A DNA stretch of 25,483 nt from Flavobacterium psychrophilum (GTDB lineage Bacteria; Bacteroidota; Bacteroidia; Flavobacteriales; Flavobacteriaceae). The notes beneath the pieces are model-generated. The model was not told where the DNA came from. It saw nothing but the letters and a program-made list of their open reading frames with translations, and did no database searches. The DNA is taken from the NCBI GenBank assembly GCA_945866505.1, contig CAMBHH010000020.1:1-25483 (forward strand), given 5' to 3'. Each line of letters starts with the position of its first letter. Positions within the stretch are counted from its first letter, which is position 1. The position numbers were made by a program, and so were the translations under genes. This document shows positions 1 through 8,623 of the stretch, piece by piece.

Positions 1-7
1 AAAAAAA

Positions 8-709
8 ATGCTCTACACCGCTTTCATATTCGGTTTAATCAGTAGTTTTCACTGCATCGGAATGTGCGGTCCAATTGCTATGATGTTGCCTGTAGATAGA
101 AATAATCAAGCCAAGAAGGTCACACAAATCCTGACGTATCAAATCGGTCGATTGACAGCTTATGCCTCTATAGGTTTAATTTTTGGACTGCTGGGACGCG
201 GTTTGTATTTGGCTGGTTTTCAACAAAAAATGTCTATTTTTATTGGCGTTGCGATGATTGCGGTTATTCTGATTCCAGAGAAAGTTTTTGCCAAATACAA
301 TTTTTCGAAACCTGTTTTCAAATTGATTTCAAAAATCAAGGCAACTTTAGGAAGTCAGTTCAAAAATAAAAGTTACAAATCCCTATTTACGATTGGTTTA
401 TTGAATGGTTTTCTGCCTTGCGGAATGGTTTATGTTGCGCTATTTGGTGCAATAGCAATGCAAAACGAGTATTACGGAGCTTTATATATGATGTTATTCG
501 GATTAGGGACAGTTCCTATGATGAGCAGCGTAGTATATCTCAATTCATTTTTAACAATTTCGATGCGAAATAAAATTCAAAAATTCATCCCATTTGCTGC
601 AATCATTATTGGGGTCTTATTTATCTTGAGAGGGTTAGGACTTGGTATTCCGTATGTATCTCCATCAGATGTGAGTTTGTTTGTACAATCAGCTTCTAAT
701 TGTCATTGA
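8..709 (+). CDS. TauE/SafE-family membrane protein (cbb3 oxidase-associated type)
   Basis: A 233-residue polytopic inner-membrane protein with about six hydrophobic segments. Near the N-terminus it has the motif HCIGMCGP and in the second half FLPCGMVYVAL, the paired Cys-containing motifs of the TauE/SafE (DsbD/CcdA-like, UreH-type) proteins. In Flavobacteria this subtype usually closes a ccoNOP-ccoG-fixH cluster and is thought to help cbb3 cytochrome oxidase maturation or copper handling; that role is inferred from family knowledge. The ATG lies in the first ten bases of the window, so the upstream cco genes, if present, are outside. The N-terminus matches the usual family start, so the gene is probably complete. 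Its stop is 8 bp from the stop of the convergent hemN gene. Confidence 0.85.
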   Translation: MLYTAFIFGLISSFHCIGMCGPIAMMLPVDRNNQAKKVTQILTYQIGRLTAYASIGLIFGLLGRGLYLAGFQQKMSIFIGVAMIAVILIPEKVFAKYNFSKPVFKLISKIKATLGSQFKNKSYKSLFTIGLLNGFLPCGMVYVALFGAIAMQNEYYGALYMMLFGLGTVPMMSSVVYLNSFLTISMRNKIQKFIPFAAIIIGVLFILRGLGLGIPYVSPSDVSLFVQSASNCH

Positions 710-717
710 TTGTTTTT

Positions 718-2082
718 TTAAATTGTCATCGAAAATAATTTTGTACTTGGTGTTTTTCTTTTTAAACGCAAGTCAAATGCCATACAGATATTTCGGACAA
801 AGGGTTTTCCCGCATCGGTGACTTTGATTCCGTTTTTTTCTATACTGACCAAGCCATCATTTTCCATTTCTTTCAGCTGGATAATAATTTCAGGAACTTC
901 AGAAAAATAATTGGCTTCATCTAGCCAAGAGGTTTCAAAATGGCACATCAAATTCAAGATGTGTCTTCTAATAATAAGGTCCTCATTTGTCAATAGATGC
1001 CCTCTGAAAATGGGTAATTTATCTGTTTTCAAAATTGTATAATACTCCTCTAATTCTTTTACGTTTTGAGCAAAACTATACCAACTATCGCTAATTGACG
1101 AAACGCCAAGACCTATCATTAGTTGGGTTTTAGAGGAACTGTAACCCATAAAATTACGGTGTAATTTGCCGCCATCAAAGGCTTTGTATAGTGAATCGCT
1201 TTTTAATGCAAAATGATCCATACCTATTTCGTAATATTCATTTTCGAAAAGCAAATCTTTACCCACTTCATACAATGTACGTTTTGTTTCATCTTTAGGA
1301 ATATCGTCGTCATTAAAGCCGCGTTGTCCGTTTCCTTTGATCCAAGGCACGTGAGCGTAACTGTAAAATGCTAATCGATCGGGTTGCAGCGAATTCGTTT
1401 TTTCGATAGTGTCAATTACATCGTCTATTTCTTGAAACGGCAGTCCAAAAATAATATCGTGACCTATTGAAGTATAACCAATTTCCTTAGCCCAAAAAGT
1501 CACTTTGGCCACGTTATGAAAAGGTTGGATGCGATGAATCGCTTTTTGAACTTTTTCTGAATAATCCTGAACACCAAAACTAACTCTTCTAAATCCTAAA
1601 TCATATAATTTTTGCAAATGTGCACGGGTGGTATTATTAGGATGACCTTCAAAACTAAATTCGTGATCTTGCGCTTTTTCGGCATAAAGGAAAATACCAT
1701 TGATTAAATCCTCCAGATTCTTTGTATCGAAAAAAGTAGGCGTTCCGCCTCCAAGATGAATTTCTTTTATAATGGGTTTTACTTCAAGTATATTGCAATA
1801 AATCGTCCATTCTTTCAAAACAGCCTGTATATACGGATGTTCAACGTCGTGATTTTTTGTAATCCGTTTGTTGCAACCGCAAAAAGTGCACATACTTTCA
1901 CAAAACGGTAAATGGATGTACAAGCTAAGTCCTTGTTGCGAATTGCTTTCAGCAAATGATTTATTTAAAGTGTCAATCCAGTTTTGATAGACAAAATCTG
2001 CCTCATCCCAATATGGGACAGTCGGATAACTTGTGTATCTTGGTCCAGGTACATTGTATTTTTGTAAGATGGAGTTTTTCAT
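718..2082 (-). CDS. hemN: Oxygen-independent coproporphyrinogen III oxidase (HemN)
   Basis: Radical-SAM enzyme that decarboxylates coproporphyrinogen III to protoporphyrinogen IX without oxygen, in cytoplasmic haem synthesis. About 454 residues with the start used here, close to E. coli HemN (457). The CxxxCxxC cluster motif followed by C (Cys61, Cys65, Cys68, Cys70) lies in HLPFCESMCTFCGCN, and GGGTPTF follows near residue 110. An in-frame upstream ATG at 2121 would add 13 residues; the internal Met was chosen because the family begins just before the PGPRYTSYP motif. The gene is convergent with the TauE/SafE gene, which fits a shared link to low-oxygen respiration and haem supply. A perfect 14-bp palindrome lies about 55 bp upstream. 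Confidence 0.95.
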   Translation of the reverse strand: MKNSILQKYNVPGPRYTSYPTVPYWDEADFVYQNWIDTLNKSFAESNSQQGLSLYIHLPFCESMCTFCGCNKRITKNHDVEHPYIQAVLKEWTIYCNILEVKPIIKEIHLGGGTPTFFDTKNLEDLINGIFLYAEKAQDHEFSFEGHPNNTTRAHLQKLYDLGFRRVSFGVQDYSEKVQKAIHRIQPFHNVAKVTFWAKEIGYTSIGHDIIFGLPFQEIDDVIDTIEKTNSLQPDRLAFYSYAHVPWIKGNGQRGFNDDDIPKDETKRTLYEVGKDLLFENEYYEIGMDHFALKSDSLYKAFDGGKLHRNFMGYSSSKTQLMIGLGVSSISDSWYSFAQNVKELEEYYTILKTDKLPIFRGHLLTNEDLIIRRHILNLMCHFETSWLDEANYFSEVPEIIIQLKEMENDGLVSIEKNGIKVTDAGKPFVRNICMAFDLRLKRKTPSTKLFSMTI

Positions 2083-2135
2083 AGAAAACAATGTTTTTCG
2101 ATAATCAAAAGTAGCAAGCAATATTTAACATTAAA

Positions 2136-2149
2136 ATGATAATTATCAT
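2136..2149. promoter_or_regulatory. Perfect palindrome upstream of hemN, possible Fur- or FNR/CRP-type operator
   Basis: ATGATAATTATCAT is a perfect 14-bp palindrome 54 bp upstream of the chosen hemN start and downstream of the terminator of the preceding gene, so it lies in the hemN promoter space. TGATAAT/ATTATCA half-sites are typical of Fur boxes, while haem genes of facultative bacteria are often under FNR-type control. The regulator cannot be decided from the sequence. Confidence 0.4.
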
Positions 2150-2166
2150 ATTCCATTCTTTTGAAC

Positions 2167-2206
2167 AAAAAAAAACCTCATTCACTTTGTTTTGAATGAG
2201 GTTTTT
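2167..2206 (-). terminator. Rho-independent terminator of the DUF349 gene
   Basis: An inverted repeat with arms AACCTCATTC and GAATGAGGTT around a short AT-rich loop. Read on the minus strand it ends in a run of T, 20 bp after the stop of the DUF349 gene. It separates that gene from hemN. Confidence 0.85.
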
Positions 2207-2225
2207 TCAATTGATTTTAAAAGAT

Positions 2226-4343
2226 TTAAACTTGATTTAAATTTCTAATTTGTTTCAGTTTGTCTTTTAAAACTTCCATTTCTTCTTTGTGTCTTTCAAT
2301 GTTTTTTCTAACTTCTAGTACAATGGAGTTCTCTTTTTTAGCATTTCGAGTATTGGTAAAAAATTGAATGTTATTCTCCAACTGAAAAATTTCATTCTTA
2401 ATTTCATCAATTTTCCGCATTAAGAAAATTTTCTCTCCTTCTAGTTTTTTCGTGTCATTATTTTCAGATAATTGATCCATTCTATTAGAAAAACGCATCA
2501 TTTCAGAATCTTTTTTACTCAAACTCAATTTTTCAAATAGTGCATCAAGCACTTTGTTGAATTTACCTTCGATATGTCTTCTGGAGATGGGCACTTTTCC
2601 AAAGCCTTTCCAGGTTTCGATATGCAACTTTATAGCATCTAAATCGGTTTTATGATCACCAGACATCTGGAATTCTCTTAATGTTTCCAAATAGGCTTTC
2701 TTATGGTCAAAAGCTTGCACCTCTTCAGTGTTTTCCTCATTTTTTTGCTCTTTTAATTTGTCAAAATAATGATTGCAAGCGTCCTTAAATTCAATCCAAA
2801 TTTTGTCAGAGTATTTTCTTGGCACATGACCAATTTGTTTCCACTCTTCTTGAATTTGTTTCATCACTGGTGTAGTCATTTCAAAATCAATGCTTTCCTG
2901 CAGTTCTTTTGCTTTGGCAACAAGTGCTATTTTACGGCTTAAATTGTTGTTTTGATCTTTTTTGATGTCTTTATAAAAGGAGTTTTTGAAAGAATTAAAA
3001 TTTCTCACGGCCGTTTTAAAAGCTGCCCAAGTTTCTTCATTTACCTCAGATGGTACTTTTCCAGCTGAGAAAAAGTCTGTTCTCAAAGCTTCGACCTTTT
3101 CAACTTGGTTGAGCCATTGTGCGTGAGCGTTTACTTTTTCAGTAGCCAAAACTTCAATTTTGGCAATTATCTCTTTTTTCTTTTCTAAATTTTCAAGTTC
3201 AGTTCCTCTCATTTTTTCGAACAAAACTTCACGTTTGTCGTGCATTTGTTTGGTTAAGTCACTAAACTTATTCCAAATTTCATCACGGTGTTCTCGAGAA
3301 ACCGGGCCGATATCTTCTTTCCAAATTTTGTGTAAATCCTGTAATTCTCGAAAGGCTTTGTTGATATCTGTCTCGTTTACCAATTCTTCTGTACGAGCAA
3401 CAATTTTTTGTTTTTGCTCCAAATTGTGTTTAAAATCAAGGTCTCGCGCTTCTCTATCAAGATGCAAATAGTCATAGAAATTTTCTACGTGAAAATGATA
3501 ATTATTCCAAACATGGTTGTATTTGTCTTTTGGAATTGGTCCTGCATTTTTCCATCGTTCTCTTAAATCATTAAAATGTTTAAAAGTGTCTTTAATGTTT
3601 TCCTGCGGATTGATAAGCTCTTTCAACTCTTCGACAATTGCCAATCTGTTTTCTAAGTTCGTTTTCAGGTTGGTTTGTAAACTTTTGAAATGTGCATTTT
3701 TATTGTCTCTATATAACGAATACAATTGGTCAAATTGTGTTTTTAGAGGAGAATGATAGGTGAATTCTTCAGTAGTGTCTGGGTTTTCGGCAAGAAATTC
3801 CTCTTTTTTCTCTTCTAGAAGATGATAATATTTTGATAAGAATGATTTTTTAATTTCTTCGATATGGTCTTTTACCGACATCACTTTTTCATTGGAAACC
3901 AAATTTTTCAATTCGGCAATAAGCGATTCTAATGAAAGTGCGTCGTAATCTAACATTGGAATATCGTGACGTTCTTTCAAGGTTTCGTCTTCACTTTCTT
4001 CTGCATTATTGTCGGCAATGGCCTCGATAATGGTTTTTGTCTCAGACATTTTTGTTTCAGCAGTAAGCTCGTTTTCCGCATCAACTGGTTCAACTGATTC
4101 ACTTTCGATGGTCTGTGGAACTTCTATTTCATTTGCAATTGGAGTTTCAGGAACTTCAATAGTTTCATTTTCGGATTCTTCACTACTTTCTATAATTGTT
4201 TCGCCTTTTTCTTCGGGCAAATCGCTCGTTCCAACCGCTTGTATATCATCTAAAACTGTTGTTTCAACTGACGCTGTTTCAACCGAACTATTTTCTAAAT
4301 TTCCATCTGCCTGAAGCAGGTTATCATTCTTTTCTTCTAACAT
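2226..4343 (-). CDS. DUF349 repeat protein with acidic N-terminal region
   Basis: About 705 residues. The first 130 or so are rich in Glu, Ser, Thr and Val and look disordered. The rest is helical and contains five DUF349-type repeats, each with a W...G.(I/V)P signature: RERWKNAGPIPKD, HKIWKEDIGPVSRE, RTDFFSAGKVPSE, QEEWKQIGHVPRK and IETWKGFGKVPIS. A C-terminal coiled coil follows. DUF349 proteins are common and highly expressed in Flavobacteria, but their function is not established. The start was moved to the Met of MLEEKNDN because the upstream 20 codons look like leader sequence and overlap the predicted promoter. The gene is transcribed alone, with its own promoter and terminator. Confidence 0.85.
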   Translation of the reverse strand: MLEEKNDNLLQADGNLENSSVETASVETTVLDDIQAVGTSDLPEEKGETIIESSEESENETIEVPETPIANEIEVPQTIESESVEPVDAENELTAETKMSETKTIIEAIADNNAEESEDETLKERHDIPMLDYDALSLESLIAELKNLVSNEKVMSVKDHIEEIKKSFLSKYYHLLEEKKEEFLAENPDTTEEFTYHSPLKTQFDQLYSLYRDNKNAHFKSLQTNLKTNLENRLAIVEELKELINPQENIKDTFKHFNDLRERWKNAGPIPKDKYNHVWNNYHFHVENFYDYLHLDREARDLDFKHNLEQKQKIVARTEELVNETDINKAFRELQDLHKIWKEDIGPVSREHRDEIWNKFSDLTKQMHDKREVLFEKMRGTELENLEKKKEIIAKIEVLATEKVNAHAQWLNQVEKVEALRTDFFSAGKVPSEVNEETWAAFKTAVRNFNSFKNSFYKDIKKDQNNNLSRKIALVAKAKELQESIDFEMTTPVMKQIQEEWKQIGHVPRKYSDKIWIEFKDACNHYFDKLKEQKNEENTEEVQAFDHKKAYLETLREFQMSGDHKTDLDAIKLHIETWKGFGKVPISRRHIEGKFNKVLDALFEKLSLSKKDSEMMRFSNRMDQLSENNDTKKLEGEKIFLMRKIDEIKNEIFQLENNIQFFTNTRNAKKENSIVLEVRKNIERHKEEMEVLKDKLKQIRNLNQV

Positions 4344-4380
4344 TTTGTCAATGTATAAGGGTTCATTTTTTTTCGAGTGC

Positions 4381-4411
4381 GAAAGATAGTAAAGGAAGTT
4401 CAAAATTCAAA
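4381..4411 (-). promoter_or_regulatory. Predicted promoter of the DUF349 gene
   Basis: On the minus strand TTTG, 19 bp, then TATCTTTC, one base away from the Bacteroidota -33/-7 consensus (TTTG-N19-TAnnTTTG). It sits about 40 bp upstream of the chosen start and overlaps the longer alternative start, which supports the shorter protein. Confidence 0.55.
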
Positions 4412-4894
4412 GGAATTCCTTGATTTATAGTCCTTTTAAGTGTCGAAATTGATTAGTTGAAAATGCCATTTCGCACTGAAATAGTACAATTTTAAAATTA
4501 ATAGATACGAATATCAAAAAAACTTGAAATTAAATGTAATGAATTGCAGATTTTGTTAAGAATTTCAAAAAAATAGAAAGCCAGCAAAGACAATCAATAC
4601 TATTGACTTGCTGACAATGTAATTGTTTATTTTCGGCTGATATAAAATTTCTTTAGAGACGAAAATGGGAATTCACAACCAAATCGATAATTGCTTGAAT
4701 CGGTTTTAACTCTTGTGTTTGTTTTTTTTACCACTTTTGTTTAAGAACGTTAGTTGGGATGTATGATCTGTTATTTAATTGCCTTATCATTTCAAACAAA
4801 AATTTTCTTTTATAGCTTTAATTTCCATTTGCAAGACCTTTGCCTCAGATAGTTGTAGCAAACTTGTGTTTCTATTCCGTTAAAATTCTTTTAT
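4412..4894. other. Intergenic stretch, no gene seen
   Basis: About 480 bp of AT-rich DNA with no convincing reading frame. The one structured spot is an imperfect inverted repeat at 4582-4613 (CAGCAA...TCAATA-C-TATTGA-CTTGCTG). Read on the minus strand it is followed by a T-rich tract, so it could end transcripts of the amine oxidase gene 280 bp upstream, but the distance makes this weak. Confidence 0.4.
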
Positions 4895-6256
4895 TTATAA
4901 ATCTATTATTTTGTCGGCTTCTCTTATTCCACTTATATATGCTCCGTGAACTGTGCCACGATAGTCTCGTTCTGTATGTTCGCCAGCAAAGAAAACTTTA
5001 TTATTTACTTCATTAGCAAGAATGTCAAAGTCGGCCGAAGTGGAGCCATTTGTTGGGTAGGAATAAGTACCATAAGAGTTAATATTCTGACCCCATTTAG
5101 TTCTTAAAAAGTGAGTAGGATTTGGAATGCTATTGCCGTAAATAGCTTTTAAATTCAACATTATTTCAGTGATAATTTGATTATCAGTCATACTTTCTGT
5201 TGCGGTTGCATAGTCGCCTAAAGCAAAAGTCATTAAGCCATTTGAGGGTGTAAATTTCTTGATATTAAGAAAGTAGTTAAACTTGCCTTTGGTGTCAGGT
5301 GTGTAACCAATATATTGCAGATTAGTGTCCCAAAAAGGCGTAGTCCAAACCAATAAAAATTTGTTTACATTTCCAATATTTGTGCTGCTAATCGCATTTA
5401 TTTTATTGGTAGGCAAAGCAGGTGTAAAAGCAATCACATTTTTTTTTAATACTCCCAACGGAACCGAAACAACAACATAATCTGCTTCTATGGCGTTTCC
5501 ATTTGCCGTAATATTTACTTTTAGGCTTGAATAATTAATGGCTGTAACTCTTGTGTTTAATCTAATATCTAGACCTTGTGCTAAAAAGTCAGTTACTTTA
5601 TCGTAACCATTTGTAATAATGACATCGTCTCCACTAAATACTTCATCGTCATCAAAGAATTTTGATGAAATTTTTGAGATATCGCCACCCATATCAAATT
5701 CAAAATAAGCAGAAAGCATGTATTTCCAAAGTCTGTCATTGACTTTTGTTGGGTAAAGAGAGTTGAATACTGTTTGAAAACTTTGTGTTTGCGTTCCTGC
5801 ATTTCTCACTGCGATTAAAGCGCTGTTGAATTGATTTTCGACACTGGTCAAGATATCGTCAGAATAGGCTGTTCCGTTCGTGTCAAACACTGTAACGCTG
5901 TCGTCAGAGGTCAAAAATGTATTTGCCCCAGATTGAGCAGCCAAATTGGTTATAGGATTTCCATTTGGCCCGTGGATCCAACTTGCGCCTTCATCAAAAG
6001 CAAAGCCTAAACTTCTGTCGGTTCGCATTCGGCCGCCTACTTTTTCTTGCGATTCTAATACGATTACAGTAAAGCCTTTTTGCTGTAGTTTTTTGGCTGC
6101 CGCAAGTCCTGAAATTCCCCCGCCAACTATTATAACAGTCTTGCCATTTGGATTAATAATCGCATCGTCTTCACCACAACTCGCCAAAAGTGTCGGTGTT
6201 AAAAGTAGTAATGGCAATCCTGTCAAGGTGTCTTTTATGAATTTTCTTCTTTGCAT
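4895..6256 (-). CDS. FAD-dependent amine oxidase with Tat/lipoprotein signal
   Basis: A 453-residue flavin monoamine oxidase-type enzyme, expected to oxidise a primary or secondary amine to an imine with release of hydrogen peroxide; the substrate cannot be read. The FAD-binding VIIVGGGISGLAAAKKL stretch (GxGxxG) is near residues 40-57, followed by the GGRMRTD loop, FDEGASWIHG, and the C-terminal FAGEHTERDYRGTVHGA motif that closes the FAD site. The N-terminus has RRKFIK, which fits a twin-arginine signal, then a hydrophobic stretch ending LLASC, which fits a lipobox with Cys near residue 27. This predicts export of the folded flavoprotein and lipid anchoring. It stands alone, so neighbours give no substrate clue. 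Confidence 0.88.
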   Translation of the reverse strand: MQRRKFIKDTLTGLPLLLLTPTLLASCGEDDAIINPNGKTVIIVGGGISGLAAAKKLQQKGFTVIVLESQEKVGGRMRTDRSLGFAFDEGASWIHGPNGNPITNLAAQSGANTFLTSDDSVTVFDTNGTAYSDDILTSVENQFNSALIAVRNAGTQTQSFQTVFNSLYPTKVNDRLWKYMLSAYFEFDMGGDISKISSKFFDDDEVFSGDDVIITNGYDKVTDFLAQGLDIRLNTRVTAINYSSLKVNITANGNAIEADYVVVSVPLGVLKKNVIAFTPALPTNKINAISSTNIGNVNKFLLVWTTPFWDTNLQYIGYTPDTKGKFNYFLNIKKFTPSNGLMTFALGDYATATESMTDNQIITEIMLNLKAIYGNSIPNPTHFLRTKWGQNINSYGTYSYPTNGSTSADFDILANEVNNKVFFAGEHTERDYRGTVHGAYISGIREADKIIDL

Positions 6257-6596
6257 ATTAGTTGCGATTTTTGAAATGGTCTATGTTTGTGTTGACGAGC
6301 TAAACTTACCGTTATTCTCAGCTGGTCTAAAAACCTTCGTTTATTTTAAATTGAACTGTAAAATCAAGTAAATATAGTAGATTTAAACTACACATAAATC
6401 TTTTTTTTCAAAGAGTATGTTTTTGTTCTCGAAAAAAAAGTTAGTGCATAACATACTAAAAAATAGAATTATGACTCAAAATAAACCTCACTTAAATGTG
6501 CTTAAACCAGGTTGTTTTTTATACTTATTTTGAAAGTTTAGTTTTTGAATTAGGTTGCGCAATAGCTACGCCTGGTAGCAGAAGTAGTTTATTTTT
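6257..6596. other. Intergenic stretch at the left edge of the accessory block
   Basis: About 340 bp without a credible gene. It holds an 8-bp inverted repeat AGTATGTT...AACATACT (6414-6421 and 6450-6457) and a small hairpin GCTAC-GCCTG-GTAGC (6565-6579). Neither is followed by a T-run in a useful position. The core-like sequence to the left changes here to short genes and repeats on the right. Confidence 0.4.
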
Positions 6597-6920
6597 TTAT
6601 TTGTCGAAATAGGTTGTAATTTCATTTCGCTTTAAATCATAAATATAAAGGTTTCCAAAATAACAACCGGCAAAGTAAAATTTGCTTTTTCTATTTTCCA
6701 TAACCGTCGGATATTCTTCTGTACTTTTTACACCTTGAAATTCTATTTCACTTCCATTAAATATGAAATCTTGATTGTATGCAATTGGATCGCCGAGATT
6801 TATTCCACTTTCTTGTAGCCAAAGATGTTTAGCTCTGTTTGGCATCCAAGTATATCTGTCTACAACGAAAAGAATTGTAAATAATATTACTGAAAATAAT
6901 ATTTTCTGTTTTCGTGACAT
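6597..6920 (-). CDS. Small single-pass membrane protein, unknown function
   Basis: 107 residues. Residues 7-21 (ILFSVILFTILFVVD region) form one N-terminal membrane segment or uncleaved signal. The rest is polar and aromatic with motifs such as YFAGCYFGNLYIYDL, and looks like a small beta-rich extracytoplasmic domain. I do not recognise the family. The start is 37 bp from the left end of the first attC-like repeat and the gene points away from it, so it may be a passenger gene of the same array. Coding character is moderate: normal amino-acid mix and a start with a clear hydrophobic signal. Confidence 0.6.
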   Translation of the reverse strand: MSRKQKILFSVILFTILFVVDRYTWMPNRAKHLWLQESGINLGDPIAYNQDFIFNGSEIEFQGVKSTEEYPTVMENRKSKFYFAGCYFGNLYIYDLKRNEITTYFDK

Positions 6921-6956
6921 TTGTTTGTAATTTAAAATTGTGTTTTAGTATTTCTG

Positions 6957-7088
6957 CTAACGTGCCGCCGCTTCTCGTCAGTTGCGAACTTCGAAACTTT
7001 TTATTTTCCATTAAAGCTAAAAATTCTTGCGAAATGTAAACATGTATTTATTACAAATTTCGCAATCTTGCCAAACGCCTCTTAACGG
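6957..7088. repeat. attC-like palindromic site 1
   Basis: Begins CTAACGTGCCGCCGC and ends TTGCCAAACGCCTCTTAACGG. Between the ends is a strong hairpin: TTGCGAAATGTAA (7027-7039) against TTACAAATTTCGCAA (7051-7065), with a 2-nt bulge; GTTGCGAA at 6981-6988 could pair with the same right arm. The left end shares CTAACGT with the two further sites. The right end shares TTGCCAAAC and TTA(A/G)CGG with site 2. It lies between the 107-residue gene and the higBA promoter. Confidence 0.6.
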
Positions 7089-7117
7089 AAGTGTCTCTGA
7101 TTAATACCAATATTTTG

Positions 7118-7148
7118 TTTGCAAATTGAAAACTTTTTATTAGTTTTG
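7118..7148 (+). promoter_or_regulatory. Promoter of the HigB/HigA operon
   Basis: TTTG (7118-7121), 19 bp, TAGTTTTG (7141-7148): an exact match to the Bacteroidota TTTG-N19-TAnnTTTG pattern. The toxin ATG begins 5 bp after the -7 element, so the transcript would be leaderless or nearly so. Confidence 0.75.
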
Positions 7149-7152
7149 CAAT

Positions 7153-7482
7153 ATGAAAATCCTTGTAAAGAAAACGATTTTATTTTATATCAAAAAATAT
7201 CCAATTGCTGAAACGCAATTACTAATTTGGTATAATGAATTTTCAAAACTCGATTTTCAAAATTTTAATGAACTCAAAAAAGTTTATGGAAACGCAAGTA
7301 TCGTAAATAATAATAGAGTTGTGTTTAACATTAAAGGAAATGATTTCAGATTAGTGATTTCAATAAATTTCCTTCAAACAGCTTGTTACGTGATTTGGTT
7401 TGGAACTCACAAAGAATATGATAAAATAAATGTTGAAACGATTGCTTTTGACACAACAATTCTCACAGATAAAAAATTATAA
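7153..7482 (+). CDS. higB: HigB-family toxin (mRNA interferase)
   Basis: 109 residues matching the HigB_toxin family (RelE-like ribosome-dependent mRNA interferases that cleave translated mRNA). Visible family features are the N-terminal helix region with YPIAETQLLIWY, the central NNRVVFNIKGNDFRLV strand segment, and the C-terminal WFGTHKEYDKINVETI motif, all close to the usual HigB spacing. The start is fixed by the family's N-terminus. The toxin gene precedes the antitoxin gene by 2 bp, the usual order for hig loci. The operon sits between attC-like sites 1 and 2; toxin-antitoxin pairs are frequent passengers in cassette arrays. Confidence 0.9.
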   Translation: MKILVKKTILFYIKKYPIAETQLLIWYNEFSKLDFQNFNELKKVYGNASIVNNNRVVFNIKGNDFRLVISINFLQTACYVIWFGTHKEYDKINVETIAFDTTILTDKKL

Positions 7483-7484
7483 CT

Positions 7485-7841
7485 ATGAACTGGAAAGTAT
7501 TAAAAACGGAAGATGATTATAATAAAGCTTCGATGCGAATGATGGAAATATTTCACGTGCAGCCAAACTCTCCAGAAAGTGATGAGTTAGATTTGCTTAT
7601 CGTGTTAGTCAAAGATTATGACGAAAAACAGTATCAACTTCCTGAACTTGATGTGTTGGAAGTCATAAAATACAAAATGCAAGAAATGGGAATCAAGGCA
7701 AAAGATCTTGAGCCGATAATTGGAAGCAAAGGTCACGTTTCTGCAATTCTTTCTGGTAAAAGAGAAATCACATTGAAAATGGCTCAAAAACTGAAAAACT
7801 ACTTTAGTCTTACTGCTGACGTATTTCTACACAGCGCTTAA
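7485..7841 (+). CDS. higA: HigA-family antitoxin with HTH domain
   Basis: 118 residues. The N-terminal half (LLIVLVKDYDEKQYQLPELDVL region) is the HigA extension that binds the toxin. The C-terminal half, about residues 60-115, is an XRE-type helix-turn-helix: KYKMQEMGIKAKDLEPIIGS, then KGHVSAILSGKREITLKMA. It neutralises HigB and should repress the operon promoter. It is translationally linked to higB (2-bp gap) and ends 39 bp before attC-like site 2, so the pair fills the interval between the two sites. Confidence 0.92.
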   Translation: MNWKVLKTEDDYNKASMRMMEIFHVQPNSPESDELDLLIVLVKDYDEKQYQLPELDVLEVIKYKMQEMGIKAKDLEPIIGSKGHVSAILSGKREITLKMAQKLKNYFSLTADVFLHSA

Positions 7842-7880
7842 CAAATATTGTTCTGTGAAGGATTTCGAACGACATTTCTT

Positions 7881-8019
7881 CTAACGTTTTGCGGCTCGGC
7901 GAAGTGGCGTATTGAGGATCACTTACTTTCAATTTAGCACTAATGGTTATTAGAATTCCAATGTTCACTCTAGGCCAAAACCCGCCATTTTGCCAAACTG
8001 CTTTTAGCGGTTCGGCTTT
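7881..8019. repeat. attC-like palindromic site 2
   Basis: Begins CTAACGTTTTGCGGCTCGG and ends GCCAAACTGCTTTTAGCGG. Inner arms pair as GGC-GAAG-TGGCG (7898-7909) with CGCCA-TTTT-GCC (7983-7994), leaving a central stretch of about 73 nt. This is the R''-L''-loop-L'-R' arrangement of attC sites, with mismatched spacers inside the stem. The right edge GGTTCGGCTTT (8009-8019) is shared exactly with site 3. It separates higBA from the next gene by only 4 bp. Confidence 0.65.
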
Positions 8020-8023
8020 TATT

Positions 8024-8574
8024 TTATAGGTTAAATTTTCTGTTTTTCAAAATTATTATGGATAAGATATATACTATAACAATAGCTATTGGAATTGTTA
8101 TAAATCTGGCAGAAGGAAACAAATACCATAGCACTAAAATTAAGATTGTCCTCAAAATTGAATGAAATAATCCAACCCAATGATCAATTATCCACGTCAA
8201 TGGAACCCACATTAATCCTGTCAAAATTCCAACCGTTAATGGAAGAGATGTATAGTCTTTAATAAAAAATGGTATTGCGATTGAATACACTAAAATCGCT
8301 TGGGCAACTGTAAGAAAAAAAAGAGTGTCAAAAGTATTTTTAGGCTTGCTTTTGTCAAGATAGTTTTCACCAGTCAACTTTGAAATTCCCATAGCTAAGT
8401 AGACAATCGAGCCTGTTGCTATAAACAAAACCCAAACAGTTATCTGATCAGAAAAAAAATCCCTGATAAAGCCACTGTTAACCAAGCAATTAAACCTGCG
8501 ATCGGAGATGCCAAAAGTTTCTTTCGTTTAAATTCTTCCTTTTGCTCTTCAAGTGTTCTTATATTGTCTATCAT
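8024..8574 (-). pseudogene. DUF7010-like membrane protein gene with a frameshift
   Basis: The long frame (8024-8485) encodes four or five membrane segments but has no proper N-terminus. The missing part is found in another frame from an ATG at 8574: MIDNIRTLEEQKEEFKRKK, then LIAWLTVALSGIFF. The frames would join at a run of eight A on the plus strand (8452-8459); one added base gives SGIFFSDQITVWVLF and a protein of 183 residues. The whole resembles the DUF7010 family of small membrane proteins in length and layout; that match is from memory. The slip could be a real mutation, an assembly error or slippage during expression. The gene lies antisense between attC-like sites 2 and 3, with 4 bp and 49 bp to spare. 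Confidence 0.65.
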
Positions 8575-8623
8575 ATTTTGTCAGTTTAAGTTGGTGAATT
8601 ATCCGTTTTGTGCTAAGCTGACC

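Noticed and set aside
4009..4314. Ser-rich ORFs on the plus strand inside the DUF349 gene
   Set aside because: Shadows of the acidic low-complexity N-terminal coding region on the other strand.
6565..6579. Hairpin GCTAC/GTAGC as terminator or fourth attC-like site
   Set aside because: Stem only 5 bp, no T-run, and none of the shared CTAACGT or GCCAAAC motifs.
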